A stretch of DNA of 25,769 bases from a virus: positions 1-25,769 of the IMG/VR virus record IMGVR_UViG_3300027907_000049; one strand, written 5' to 3'. Numbering within the stretch: the first letter of the stretch is position 1; each line of letters begins with the position of its first letter. A program made the position numbers and the translations under genes. Shown here one piece after another: positions 5,440 through 11,826 of this stretch. Under the pieces are notes generated by a model. It was given only the letters and a program-made list of their open reading frames with translations. It had not been told where the DNA came from and made no database searches.

Positions 5440-5808
5440 ATGCCGACTACCTACGGCGAAATGCGGACGCCCGCACAGGTCGAACTCGACCGCAAAGTGC
5501 TGGCACGCGTCCGCAAAGGCATTGCCCGGCTCCAGCAGGAGTACGGGGACGACTGGGTTGACAAGGTCAACCTCGACGTTCTGCACATGTCGGACGGCAG
5601 CTACTGCGTGCTCGGCCAGATCAACGAGCATCGCAGCTACCACAACGAGATCGAACGTCTGTTCAAGGGAAACGAAAACCAGGCGAGCGACCACGGATTC
5701 ACTATCGCCGACTCCCATGAGGGCATCCGCTGGGGTGACCTCACCCGCCTCTGGCAGCAGGAGATCGGAACGCTACAGAGCGCCCCGGACACGTCCGGGG
5801 TCTCCTAG
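5440..5808 (+). CDS. Phage protein of unknown function, paralogue of the protein at 6308-6655, 122 aa
   Basis: The ATG at 5440 has a GAAAGGAG ribosome-binding site (5425-5432). The protein starts MPTTYGEMRTP and contains ELDRKVL, YGDDWVDKVNLDVL, a YCVLGQ segment and WGDLTRLWQQEI. It aligns along its whole length with the 115-aa protein encoded at 6308. The YGDDWVD and CVLGQ motifs recur in small actinophage proteins of unknown role. The last residues, APDTSGVS, are encoded by a copy of the dispersed palindrome at 5783-5800 and have no counterpart in the paralogue. The C-terminus therefore looks extended by that element. Confidence 0.8.
   Translation: MPTTYGEMRTPAQVELDRKVLARVRKGIARLQQEYGDDWVDKVNLDVLHMSDGSYCVLGQINEHRSYHNEIERLFKGNENQASDHGFTIADSHEGIRWGDLTRLWQQEIGTLQSAPDTSGVS
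5783..5800. repeat. Palindrome family copy 5, inside coding sequence
   Basis: CCCCGGACACGTCCGGGG is a perfect-arm copy with an AC centre. It is translated as part of the C-terminus APDTSGVS of the gene 5440-5808 and ends six bases before its stop codon. The next ribosome-binding site (GGGAGG) follows within ten bases. Confidence 0.85.
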
Positions 5809-5818
5809 GGAGGCGTTC

Positions 5819-6160
5819 ATGCTCAGCATGGGAGCACAGTCCCTGCTACGGAGCGTTCGTGCATCCATAGGAGAGGGACACTGGATCAAGGGTCGCGCCC
5901 ACGACAACCAAGGGAACTACTGCCTATCGGGGCACCTCACTGTTTCCCGTAACAGCACCAACTACCGCGATTACGCCCAGGCACACAAGGCGGTCTGCAA
6001 TGTCATCCGCGCGCGCGGCTTCCAAAGCATCCCGCAATTCAACGACGCCCGCAGAACAACCAAGGACGACGTTCTCGCCGTGATCGACGAGGCGATGAGA
6101 GGGGAGGAACCGAATGGAGCCGTACACGAAGCGGCTGCATCTGACGCAGTACGCGGATAG
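5819..6160 (+). CDS. DUF6197-like small phage protein, 113 aa
   Basis: The ATG at 5819 has GGGAGG (5808-5813) just upstream. The segments SLLRSVRASIGEGHWIKG, NQGNYCLSGHL, IPQFNDARRTTKDDVLAVID and a terminal helix resemble the DUF6197 pattern. In that family an N-terminal helix is followed by a Gly-Cys-rich turn, and a WND..RT..DVL-type segment lies near the end. The family is widespread in actinobacteria and their phages, and its role is unknown. The end of this gene overlaps the next start by 47 bases. Residues after about 95 look less conserved. Confidence 0.7.
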   Translation: MLSMGAQSLLRSVRASIGEGHWIKGRAHDNQGNYCLSGHLTVSRNSTNYRDYAQAHKAVCNVIRARGFQSIPQFNDARRTTKDDVLAVIDEAMRGEEPNGAVHEAAASDAVRG

Positions 6161-6296
6161 CGACGAGCTGGCCGCCGCCCGCTTCGAGCAGGCCGAGGCG
6201 GAGCTGGTCGAGAAAGGCTGGATCGTCACCACGTCCGAGCGGGTGGAGCCGGAGATCCCGGACCACATGCCCGCCGGGCAGCTCCCGGCGTCCTGA
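6114..6296 (+). CDS. Small acidic phage protein of unknown function, 60 aa
   Basis: The ATG at 6114 follows GGGAGGAA (6102-6109), a good ribosome-binding site inside the preceding gene. The protein is acidic, with a central helix DELAAARFEQAEAELVEKG and then a strand-like segment WIVTTSERVEPE. There is no Cys, membrane segment or known motif. The long overlap with the preceding gene is unusual for this window. The ribosome-binding site and the good spacing to the next gene (12 bases) support it as real. Confidence 0.65.
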   Translation: MEPYTKRLHLTQYADSDELAAARFEQAEAELVEKGWIVTTSERVEPEIPDHMPAGQLPAS

Positions 6297-6307
6297 AAGG
6301 AGCATCA

Positions 6308-6655
6308 ATGCCGACGTACGGTGAGATGCGAACACCGCAGGAGATCGAACTCGACCGCAAGGTCCTCAACAAGGTCCTGGCGGGCATCGAGTTCCTACAA
6401 GAGAAGTACGGCGACGACTGGGTGGACAAGATCGACCTGAACACCCTGCAACTCGCGAGCGCGCAATCGTGCGTGCTCGGCCAGTTCGGTCGCAACACAG
6501 GCCGAGGCGACTACCACGACATGGTGGGTCTTCTCCGCATCGGGGATGGCGCCGCGCGGGGATTCGCGGCCCACCGCTACGAGGAGTACCCGGCCCTCGA
6601 CAGGGTGTGGAAGCGAGAGATCACCCGTCTGCGGGCCGAGAAAGCCCAGGGGTAA
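6308..6655 (+). CDS. Phage protein of unknown function, paralogue of the protein at 5440-5808, 115 aa
   Basis: The ATG at 6308 has a GAAAGGAG ribosome-binding site (6296-6303). The protein shares with the earlier paralogue the start PTYGEMRTP, the ELDRKVL and YGDDWVDKIDLNTL segments, the CVLGQ motif and the final W..EITRL. The two copies are separated by only two small genes, which suggests a tandem duplication. The divergence between them is large, so it is old or selected. This copy has no palindrome-encoded tail. Instead its stop codon lies in the loop of a separate hairpin (6645-6664). Confidence 0.8.
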   Translation: MPTYGEMRTPQEIELDRKVLNKVLAGIEFLQEKYGDDWVDKIDLNTLQLASAQSCVLGQFGRNTGRGDYHDMVGLLRIGDGAARGFAAHRYEEYPALDRVWKREITRLRAEKAQG

Positions 6656-6664
6656 CCCCCTGGG
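6645..6664 (+). other. Hairpin with the stop codon in its loop
   Basis: CCCAGGGG (6645-6652) pairs perfectly with CCCCTGGG (6657-6664). The tetraloop TAAC contains the TAA stop of the gene ending at 6655. Ten bases further on, a second hairpin, the palindrome-based terminator, begins. The tandem arrangement may protect the 3' end of the message or slow ribosomes at termination. Confidence 0.6.
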
Positions 6665-6673
6665 GAGGGCGAA

Positions 6674-6704
6674 GCGGCCCCGGACACGTCCGGGGCCGCC
6701 TTTA
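6674..6704 (+). terminator. Terminator-like hairpin built on palindrome family copy 6
   Basis: GCGG plus CCCCGGAC (6674-6685) pairs with GTCCGGGG plus CCGC (6688-6699), a perfect 12-bp stem with an AC centre. Only CTTTA follows, so the T-tail is short and termination may be partial. The core copy is 6678-6695. It separates the paralogue gene from the gene starting at 6720. Confidence 0.65.
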
Positions 6705-6719
6705 CTGAAAGGAGACTTG

Positions 6720-6980
6720 GTGGCCTACGTCTCCAGGCTCGACAACGACTACCTGGTGATCCTCGTCACGCCACGCGAGGCAGTCCAGTTGCGCGACGAG
6801 ATCATCGACCCCGAGAAGTACCCGTGGCAGAACGCGGAGTCGGAACGGGTCGCTCTCGATATCCGCATGCAGATCGACCAGCTGCTCCTCCAGTCCGCCT
6901 CCGCCAAGATCAACTTCCTCATGGAGGGCGTCCGCCACGCACAAGAGCAGCCTGTGGAGGACGACGACGACGACGCCTGA
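6720..6980 (+). CDS. Small phage protein of unknown function, 86 aa, acidic C-terminus
   Basis: I chose the GTG at 6720, with AAAGGAG at 6708-6714. A TTG three bases earlier is also possible. The protein starts VAYVSRLDNDYLVILVTPREA, a strand-rich segment. It continues with helices (DIRMQIDQLLLQSASAKINFLMEGVRH) and ends in a run of five Asp encoded by a GAC repeat (6960-6974). There is no known domain. A further open frame in the +1 frame follows across the stop codon and lacks a start of its own, so the two may form one product through frameshifting, or one broken gene. Confidence 0.7.
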   Translation: MAYVSRLDNDYLVILVTPREAVQLRDEIIDPEKYPWQNAESERVALDIRMQIDQLLLQSASAKINFLMEGVRHAQEQPVEDDDDDA

Positions 6981-6981
6981 C

Positions 6982-7197
6982 ACCGACAACAACTATGAGG
7001 AGCGCATCCGCCAGCTGATCGAGCAGCGTCTCGCCTTGCAGGACATTCTCGACAAGGTCAGAGAGGTGGGCGACGAGCTGTACGAGCTGCTCGCCTGGGC
7101 CGACGTCGAAGACGACGCGGTGGAGGAAGACAGCTCCCTCGACGAGCTGGAATACGCTGTTCTCGCCAACTGGCGGCAGGTGCGCCAGCTAGGCTGA
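6982..7197 (+). CDS. Coding-like frame without a clear start; possible frameshift continuation of the preceding gene
   Basis: This frame is open from upstream of 6954 to the TGA at 7195-7197. It encodes a clearly protein-like, acidic, helical sequence ([51 protein letters not shown]). No ATG lies in frame. The candidates are TTG at 7036 and GTG at 7066, both with poor ribosome-binding sites. It is in the +1 frame relative to the preceding gene, and the two frames overlap through the GAC repeat at 6960-6974. It could be a C-terminal extension reached by frameshifting, a gene split by an indel, or a gene with a non-standard start. The start coordinate given is arbitrary. Confidence 0.5.
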   Translation, partial: TDNNYEERIRQLIEQRLALQDILDKVREVGDELYELLAWADVEDDAVEEDSSLDELEYAVLANWRQVRQLG

Positions 7198-7225
7198 ACC
7201 AGACCGCAGATTCGAGGCACGCGCC

Positions 7226-7257
7226 AAGCCCCCCGGACACGTCCGGGGGGCTTTTTT
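7226..7257 (+). terminator. Strong terminator at the convergent junction, built on palindrome family copy 7
   Basis: AAGCC plus CCCCGGAC (7226-7238) pairs with GTCCGGGG plus GGCTT (7241-7253), a perfect 13-bp stem. The T-run continues to 7257. It ends the + strand operon 29 bases after the last stop codon and lies 11 bases from the last stop codon of the - strand operon. The core palindrome is 7231-7248 with an AC centre. On the - strand the tail is only TT, so it should act mainly on rightward transcription. Confidence 0.85.
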
Positions 7258-7267
7258 GTGGTCCCGT

Positions 7268-7618
7268 TCACTCATCTTTGAGGCAGGTAAATAGGGTCAC
7301 GTGTCCCGATGGGGTGTTGATCACCAAGTTCGCGTGCGAGAACCCCTGCGGACACTCCTGGCCGCCCGCCGGACCGGCGGGACCTGCGGGACCGGCAGGG
7401 CCTGTTGCGCCCCTCGGTCCTTGTTCGCCCTGCGGACCTGCCGGACCCCGTGGCCCTCGTTCCCCTTGCGGCCCTGGAGGACCTTGTGGGCCGGTCGCCA
7501 CGTCAATGGTGACCGTCTTGGCTGGCTCCTGGGCTGACGCGGTGATCGCCGCACCCGCGAACCCGCCTGCCGCCATCAGTGTTGCGCCCCCTAGGGCGAG
7601 CAGCAGGTTAGTGCTCAT
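7268..7618 (-). CDS. Exported collagen-like protein in the lysis cassette, 116 aa
   Basis: Residues 1-30 form a signal peptide or signal anchor ([20 protein letters not shown]) with a possible AXA cleavage site at TASA/QE. Residues 43-86 are fourteen consecutive Gly-X-Y triplets ([19 protein letters not shown] and onward), the collagen triple-helix pattern. A short C-terminal domain follows with Cys89 and Cys112 and the segment [16 protein letters not shown], which recurs after collagen-like stretches in actinophage proteins and may act as trimerisation knob. Collagen-like phage proteins are usually tail fibres. Here the exported N-terminus and the position as last gene after endolysin and holin suggest a cell-envelope role in lysis. 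The start overlaps the preceding gene by 11 bases. Confidence 0.85.
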   Translation of the reverse strand: MSTNLLLALGGATLMAAGGFAGAAITASAQEPAKTVTIDVATGPQGPPGPQGERGPRGPAGPQGEQGPRGATGPAGPAGPAGPAGGQECPQGFSHANLVINTPSGHVTLFTCLKDE

Positions 7619-7826
7619 CGAGAATCTGCATTCTCAGCTCGTGCAGCTTGGCGGCGGCCTCCTCCGCTTCGAGCCGCGCCACTCTCAGGCGGTCTCGACA
7701 CGATTCCTCCGATCTATCACGCTCCTCTTTCCTGGCCCTTCTTACCCCAAGGATGGTGGTCACTAAGCCGGTGATCGACGCGATGATCGCCGCCACACCA
7801 AGCAGCGTCGGCTCACCAAAATCCAC
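7608..7826 (-). CDS. Membrane-anchored coiled-coil protein, putative second holin or lysis accessory protein, 72 aa
   Basis: The start is the GTG at 7826, three bases after the stop of the holin-like gene. One hydrophobic segment ([21 protein letters not shown], about residues 8-28) is followed by a highly charged helix of about 40 residues rich in Arg and Glu ([18 protein letters not shown] onward). This helix is likely a coiled coil exposed to the cytoplasm, or outside if the topology is reversed. Such small one-segment proteins are common beside actinophage holins. Its position between the holin-like protein and the collagen-like protein supports a lysis role, but the exact function is unknown. 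Confidence 0.75.
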   Translation of the reverse strand: MDFGEPTLLGVAAIIASITGLVTTILGVRRARKEERDRSEESCRDRLRVARLEAEEAAAKLHELRMQILDEH

Positions 7827-7829
7827 CCC

Positions 7830-7997
7830 TCACGCTTTCTTTGATCTCTTGGTGGCGTAGTCGGCGCCCCCGCCGAGCGCCTGCCCGCCCAAAAGCAGCA
7901 GCAGCGGGTTGCCGTCCTTGCCGAGCGCCGTCAGCACGATGTAGCCGACGATCAGCAGCCCGGCCAACACCAGCTGAACAACGAACTCGGGCTTCAT
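7830..7997 (-). CDS. Holin-like small membrane protein, 55 aa
   Basis: The ATG at 7997 overlaps the stop of the endolysin (ATGA). A strong hydrophobic segment (VQLVLAGLLIVGYIVLTALG, residues 7-26) is followed by a short turn (KDGNP), a second weaker hydrophobic stretch (LLLLLGGQALGGG) and a basic tail (ATKRSKKA). The small size, the charged C-terminus and the place directly behind the endolysin fit a holin with one or two membrane segments. The family assignment is from topology and context only. Confidence 0.75.
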   Translation of the reverse strand: MKPEFVVQLVLAGLLIVGYIVLTALGKDGNPLLLLLGGQALGGGADYATKRSKKA

Positions 7998-8782
7998 GCG
8001 ACCTTGTAGTGGCGATAGTGGTTCGGGGTCCTATAGTTGTAGCGGTACAGGTGCATCGGGTAGGAACCGTGCGACAGCACCATGTGCGTGTCGTCGCGAA
8101 CGCCGACGTAGAGCGCAACATGGGTCGGTGAGCCTGCCTGGAAGCCTGGCCTGCCGGATGAGGAGCCGTAGAAGATCAGGTCGCCCGGACTGAGGTCCGT
8201 GACCGACGACACCCTGGTCCCCTGTTCGATGAGGGTGCCTGTGTAGCCGAGATGGTCGTAGCCGCGGCCATTCGGGTCAGGGGCGCCGCCAGCGTAGTGG
8301 CAGGCAGTCACGAAGCCCGAGCAGTCCCAGCGGTGTGGCACCCACGGCGGCTTGCCGAGTACGAACGGCCGGAACTGAGAGTAGGCGATAGGCCAGCGGT
8401 GGTCGTACCAGAAGAACCCGGCTGCGACGATCGCCGCACGCACCTTCGACTCAGGCGTCTCCTGCTGGTCCTGCCAGTAGGCGTGGCACAAATCAATGGC
8501 TTTCGGGTCGAACGCCCACTCGTCGGGATGGTTCTCTGCGTGGGTGCGTTCGAGCCGTTCGTGGAAGGTTTTGCCGATGGCCTCTTGGCGGTTCTTGAAG
8601 CCCCAGCGGCGTTTGAGCTTGACGACGGCGTCCATGAGTTCGCGCCCGGCAAGCTGGGTGAACGTGTCCCACGGATACAGGTCGGGTGCGGCGCGCGAGA
8701 TCGCGCGCTTGTGGCCCTGCACGTCTTCGCCGCGCATCCCACGGTAAATCTGGCGGGGGAACTTAACGTTCGGGGCGCTCAC
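7994..8782 (-). CDS. Endolysin, NlpC/P60-family peptidoglycan endopeptidase, 262 aa
   Basis: The C-terminal half is an NlpC/P60 cysteine peptidase. The nucleophile lies in RWDCSGFV (Cys154), and the loop SPGDLIFYG is at about 198-206. The catalytic His is in PTHVALYVG (His221), and LSHGS (His238) is probably the third polar residue. It should cleave bonds in the peptide stem of the host cell wall at lysis. Residues 1-80 contain a helical RGMRGEDVQGHKRAI segment like the start of a peptidoglycan-binding repeat. There is no signal peptide, so export depends on the holin. The GTG start at 8782 overlaps the stop of the preceding small acidic gene (GTGA). No lipase-type lysin B for a mycolate layer is encoded in this window. 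Confidence 0.9.
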   Translation of the reverse strand: MSAPNVKFPRQIYRGMRGEDVQGHKRAISRAAPDLYPWDTFTQLAGRELMDAVVKLKRRWGFKNRQEAIGKTFHERLERTHAENHPDEWAFDPKAIDLCHAYWQDQQETPESKVRAAIVAAGFFWYDHRWPIAYSQFRPFVLGKPPWVPHRWDCSGFVTACHYAGGAPDPNGRGYDHLGYTGTLIEQGTRVSSVTDLSPGDLIFYGSSSGRPGFQAGSPTHVALYVGVRDDTHMVLSHGSYPMHLYRYNYRTPNHYRHYKVA

Positions 8783-8898
8783 TCGGAGCCGTCTGTGATC
8801 TCGTCGAGGATCTCGCCTGGGACGACGTACTGGTTGGCGTCCTCATCGGCGTCAGGAGTGTCGAACGCTTCGACGGTCGGGTCTTCATCGGGGTCCAT
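8779..8898 (-). CDS. Very acidic small protein, 39 aa, just before the endolysin
   Basis: The ATG at 8898 gives MDPDEDPTVEAF.. and the frame ends in TDGSE, overlapping the endolysin start by four bases. I count no Lys or Arg in it and many Asp and Glu, so its charge is strongly negative. The ribosome-binding site is weak (AGGA). The start lies 20 bases downstream of palindrome copy 8. The tight coupling to the endolysin supports a real gene, perhaps a translational leader or an acidic DNA-mimic-type or chaperone-type peptide. The function is unknown. Confidence 0.65.
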   Translation of the reverse strand: MDPDEDPTVEAFDTPDADEDANQYVVPGEILDEITDGSE

Positions 8899-8917
8899 GA
8901 CTGAATCCTACGCTCAG

Positions 8918-8935
8918 CCCCGGACGTGTCCGGGG
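8918..8935. repeat. Palindrome family copy 8
   Basis: CCCCGGACGTGTCCGGGG is a perfect-arm copy with a GT centre. The stem extends to 8916-8937. The T-rich tail (TCTTTT, 8938-8943) lies on the + strand side, while both neighbouring genes are on the - strand. An intrinsic terminator here would therefore act against antisense transcription. It separates the basic 56-aa gene from the acidic 39-aa gene. Confidence 0.85.
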
Positions 8936-8941
8936 CTTCTT

Positions 8942-9112
8942 TTATGACTTGCGACGCTTGCGCTTGTAGACGGAACGCACCTTGCTGTCGAGCGACTTGC
9001 CGCGCTTGCCAAGCTTGTTCGCGCGAGCGTAAAAGATTCGATTGCCACGAGCCTTCCCGTATCTTTTTCTCATAGCCCTTCTCGCTTTTGCTGCTCCTCC
9101 GCGAAGCGGCAT
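8942..9112 (-). CDS. Very basic small protein, 56 aa
   Basis: The ATG at 9112 has AAGGAG a few bases upstream, overlapping the end of the preceding gene. The sequence is MPLRGGAAKARRAMRKRYGK at the start, then ARGNRIFYARANKLGK, and it ends YKRKRRKS. About 40 percent of the residues are Lys or Arg, and there is a single Asp and no Glu. A K..RRAMRKRYG..GN.IFYARANK pattern occurs in small conserved proteins of many phages, whose role is unclear. The charge suggests binding to nucleic acid or to an acidic partner. The 39-aa acidic protein is encoded next door. Confidence 0.75.
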   Translation of the reverse strand: MPLRGGAAKARRAMRKRYGKARGNRIFYARANKLGKRGKSLDSKVRSVYKRKRRKS

Positions 9113-9129
9113 GGTTTCTCCTTCTCAGG

Positions 9130-11025
9130 TCAGGTCAATTGTATGTTCGTCGGTGTGAACGGCAGGATGATCCCTTCGGTGTGGACGTGCACGCCTTCGC
9201 CTGTGGGGGGCGGATCAATGTCGCCGCCTTCGCCGCCTTCGAGGAACTCGTCGGCCGGTGTGGCGTCGCCAGGGTCGCCCCCTGGTGTGCCGGGCGACGG
9301 CACGACCGGCACGATCGACGGCGGTGCTACAAAGCCGGGCGGTGGGTTCAGGATCGGCCCGACCAGCAGATAGGTACCGTTGAACAGGTAGACGCCCCAG
9401 GCGGTGGACGAGCGGTAGCTGGGGTCGTCCCAGGTGGCGTTGGGGCCGTCAATGTCCTGTGATCCCGGCAGCGTCACCGACGGCTCGGGGCCGTAGAGGA
9501 TGCCGTTGCGGTTTACCAGCACCTGCACGAACAGCGCGTCCGCGTGGAAGCCGGTGTACACGTACGAGAAGTTGTGCCAGTCCGGCGACACCCAGTGGGG
9601 GACACGCCGGTTGTTGTTGCGGACAGCCAACGCGGCGAGCGGCCAACCCTTGTCGTTGAAGTTCGGCGGAGAAGGCGTGCCGCCGTGCGTGAACGTGCGT
9701 GTGTTGCCGGGCAGGGTGACGGTGATGAACGACTCATCGAAGAACTCGTCGTCGATGCCGGGGCCGTCGAAGATGTTGCCGTCAGGGTCGGTGAACGTCA
9801 CATCGACGTTGTCGTCATCGACCCGCATGAATCCGTACCAGGACTGCAAGGCGGTCGCCCGGTCGCACAGCGTCATCACCGACGCCTCCGGGTTCGTGTA
9901 ACGGACCAGGGCGACGTCGCCGACCACAATGTCGGTTTGGATGCGGGCGGGAATCCCGATCGCGGCCGGACAGTCTTCGCTCACCCCTTCGGGGACGTGG
10001 CGGGCGACCGGCTGGACTCCGTCGAGTCTGGAACCGACGTCCCTGTCGCCTGCCGGGAACACGCCCAGTAGCTCCGTGAAGTGCATCGGGTAGTGGTTGC
10101 CACCGACGTAGGCTTGGGCTGCGTCGAACGTGAGAATCCAGCCTGGGTAGGTGATCTCGTCGAAGTCGTAGAAGAAGTCGGCGGCGATGTTGACGGTCGA
10201 TTCGACTGCCATGTCGTAGCTGTCGCCCCAGGTGACGGTCGCACCCACAGCATGCGAGGCCGCCACCGTGTTCGATTGTCCGCGCTTCACCGCCCGGTAG
10301 GTGCCGGTGCCGGTCTTGACGATGTACAGCACCTCGTCGTCGATTTCCACGTGGAAACCGCCTGTCGGGAACCCCGAGTCGCCCGACACTGCCACCAGGT
10401 TCGACGTTGACGACATGAAGTCTGTGAGCGTCGCCGTTTCGCTGGTGCCGTTCGGGGCCAGCTTCGTGCAGTGCGCCTCGCCGCCGTTGCCGGGGCCGAC
10501 ACCCGTCGAGAACCTGTTGTGGACCGCGGTGCCGTAGCCGTCGCCATTGACGTCCGCCCAACCTGTCTTCTCGTACGGGAACCTGCGGTTGCCGTAGCCG
10601 TCACAGCCGACAGTTCCCCAGCCCGACTTGGTGTAGGTGACACCAACCGCACCGAGAACCTCGACCGCGACCTGCGAAACGCCAGCGGTTGTGGTGCCGG
10701 TCGATGCTCGCAGAACCTCGACCGCGTCCTGCGAAACGCGGGCGTTGCCGGTGCCAGCTTCGAGAACCTCGACAGCGTCCTGGGAGACACGGGCAGCACC
10801 GACTCCCGCTTCGAGGGATTCAACCGCGACCTGGGAGACACGGGCGGGCGACGCCGTACCGGCACCGACAGTTCCGACCTTGCCGAAACCCGACTTTTGG
10901 AAGACCGACTCGGACGGGCCTGCGCCGACCCCGCCCGCTTTGCCGAAGCCGGACTTGACATACTCGGTGCCGTCCGGCGGGCCGTGGGCGACAAGATAAT
11001 CGCCTAGGGCGCCGTGGCCGAGCAT
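9130..11025 (-). CDS. Minor tail / adhesin-type protein with N-terminal repeats, 631 aa
   Basis: Residues 20-175 hold two kinds of repeat: the GFGK module (EYVKSGFGKAGGVGAG, VFQKSGFGKVGTVGAG, TYTKSGWGTVG) and four copies of ARVSQ-AVEVLEAG. The second kind is common in actinophage tail proteins. From about residue 190 the sequence is beta-rich, with IDDEVLYIV, a region with several Trp and Tyr (WYGFMRVDDDNVDVTFTD, PDWHNFSYVYTGFHAD), and a Pro/Gly/Asp-rich, probably extended C-terminus. This fits a tail-tip or receptor-binding protein encoded after the tape measure gene. It starts three bases after the preceding stop without a clear ribosome-binding site. Its cell-surface target is unknown. Confidence 0.75.
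   Translation of the reverse strand: MLGHGALGDYLVAHGPPDGTEYVKSGFGKAGGVGAGPSESVFQKSGFGKVGTVGAGTASPARVSQVAVESLEAGVGAARVSQDAVEVLEAGTGNARVSQDAVEVLRASTGTTTAGVSQVAVEVLGAVGVTYTKSGWGTVGCDGYGNRRFPYEKTGWADVNGDGYGTAVHNRFSTGVGPGNGGEAHCTKLAPNGTSETATLTDFMSSTSNLVAVSGDSGFPTGGFHVEIDDEVLYIVKTGTGTYRAVKRGQSNTVAASHAVGATVTWGDSYDMAVESTVNIAADFFYDFDEITYPGWILTFDAAQAYVGGNHYPMHFTELLGVFPAGDRDVGSRLDGVQPVARHVPEGVSEDCPAAIGIPARIQTDIVVGDVALVRYTNPEASVMTLCDRATALQSWYGFMRVDDDNVDVTFTDPDGNIFDGPGIDDEFFDESFITVTLPGNTRTFTHGGTPSPPNFNDKGWPLAALAVRNNNRRVPHWVSPDWHNFSYVYTGFHADALFVQVLVNRNGILYGPEPSVTLPGSQDIDGPNATWDDPSYRSSTAWGVYLFNGTYLLVGPILNPPPGFVAPPSIVPVVPSPGTPGGDPGDATPADEFLEGGEGGDIDPPPTGEGVHVHTEGIILPFTPTNIQLT
10501..10968 (-). repeat. Intragenic repeats encoding GFGK and ARVSQ modules
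   Basis: The DNA repeats encode residues 20-175 of the 631-aa protein. They include four near-copies of a unit containing CGAGAACCTCGACCGCG (for example near 10645-10665 and 10708-10728) that encodes RVSQ.AVEVL. Around them lie several units that resemble the 60-bp units of the 909-aa protein encoded at 21856-24585. Confidence 0.65.
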
Positions 11026-11028
11026 CGG

Positions 11029-11826
11029 CTAGGTGGCGACGATCCGGTAGTGCAGCGTCGCGGTCGGGAAGATCGTGCCGGGGCTGCCGGTGTCCTGGAC
11101 GTCGAGGTCGATCTCTTTGTACGTCGCGACGCCGCCGAGCAGCGCAGCGATCGACACTTCGGCCCGCGTCCAGTTGTCCGTTGTGTCCGCGCTGGCGGCC
11201 CTGGACGCAATGACGGTTGCGGTGTTGGCCGCGTTGCGCTTGCGAAGGTCGATCGTCCAGAAGTTGGAGCCGTCCACCGGCGTCGTGACGTAGGTGGCGA
11301 ACACAGCGGCAACCAGCCACAGATCGGTGCCGCCCGCGACATAGGGGACCGGCTGGCGGCAGACCCCCACGAGCTGATTGATATCCGAGATGGACGTGGT
11401 GGGGGTTGCGAACGAGATGGAAAAGAGCTGGGTGGTGACCCAGCGGGTGCCGTCGTAGTAGAACTCCAACGCCAGGTCGTTGCGGTAGAAACGCAGGTTG
11501 GTGGCGGGACTGGACGGGAACGCGGTGCCCGACCCGCCACCGATCGCCAGCAGTCCCGCCGTGTCCAACACCAGCCTGACCAGGGCGGCCGTCGTGAACG
11601 ACGAGTCGGTCGTCACCGGTGTGCCTTGCGCCCTCGTGATCGTGAACGTGGTTCCCGACACGGCGGTGACCAGCACGAGTTCGCGCGTTGCGCCTTCGAC
11701 AAGTTCGCACATGAAGTCGCCGCCGGTCGGGAAGCGGGTGGCGGACGTCACCGACATTGAGGTGGCGCCCGACGCCAGGCTGGAAGCCAGCGTTGTTTCG
11801 GCCAGGTCTTTGTACTGGCGTGCCAT
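11029..11826 (-). CDS. Minor tail protein, 265 aa
   Basis: The ATG at 11826 follows the preceding stop directly. The sequence starts MARQYKDLAETTLASSLASG and continues with SMSVTSATRFPTGGDFMCEL and ELVLVTAVSGTTFTITRAQG. This N-terminal beta module is widespread in phage tail-tip proteins. The rest is a beta-rich body (WVTTQLFSISFATPT, YKEIDLDVQDTG). There are no enzymatic motifs. The place among other post-tape-measure genes supports a tail-tip or baseplate role. The start of the next gene lies three bases after its stop. Confidence 0.75.
   Translation of the reverse strand: MARQYKDLAETTLASSLASGATSMSVTSATRFPTGGDFMCELVEGATRELVLVTAVSGTTFTITRAQGTPVTTDSSFTTAALVRLVLDTAGLLAIGGGSGTAFPSSPATNLRFYRNDLALEFYYDGTRWVTTQLFSISFATPTTSISDINQLVGVCRQPVPYVAGGTDLWLVAAVFATYVTTPVDGSNFWTIDLRKRNAANTATVIASRAASADTTDNWTRAEVSIAALLGGVATYKEIDLDVQDTGSPGTIFPTATLHYRIVAT

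Noticed and set aside
7278-7766. Long open frame on the + strand opposite the collagen-like gene
   Set aside because: It is the Gly/Pro-rich antisense shadow of the collagen repeats, with no ribosome-binding site. The - strand frame has a signal peptide and regular Gly-X-Y triplets.
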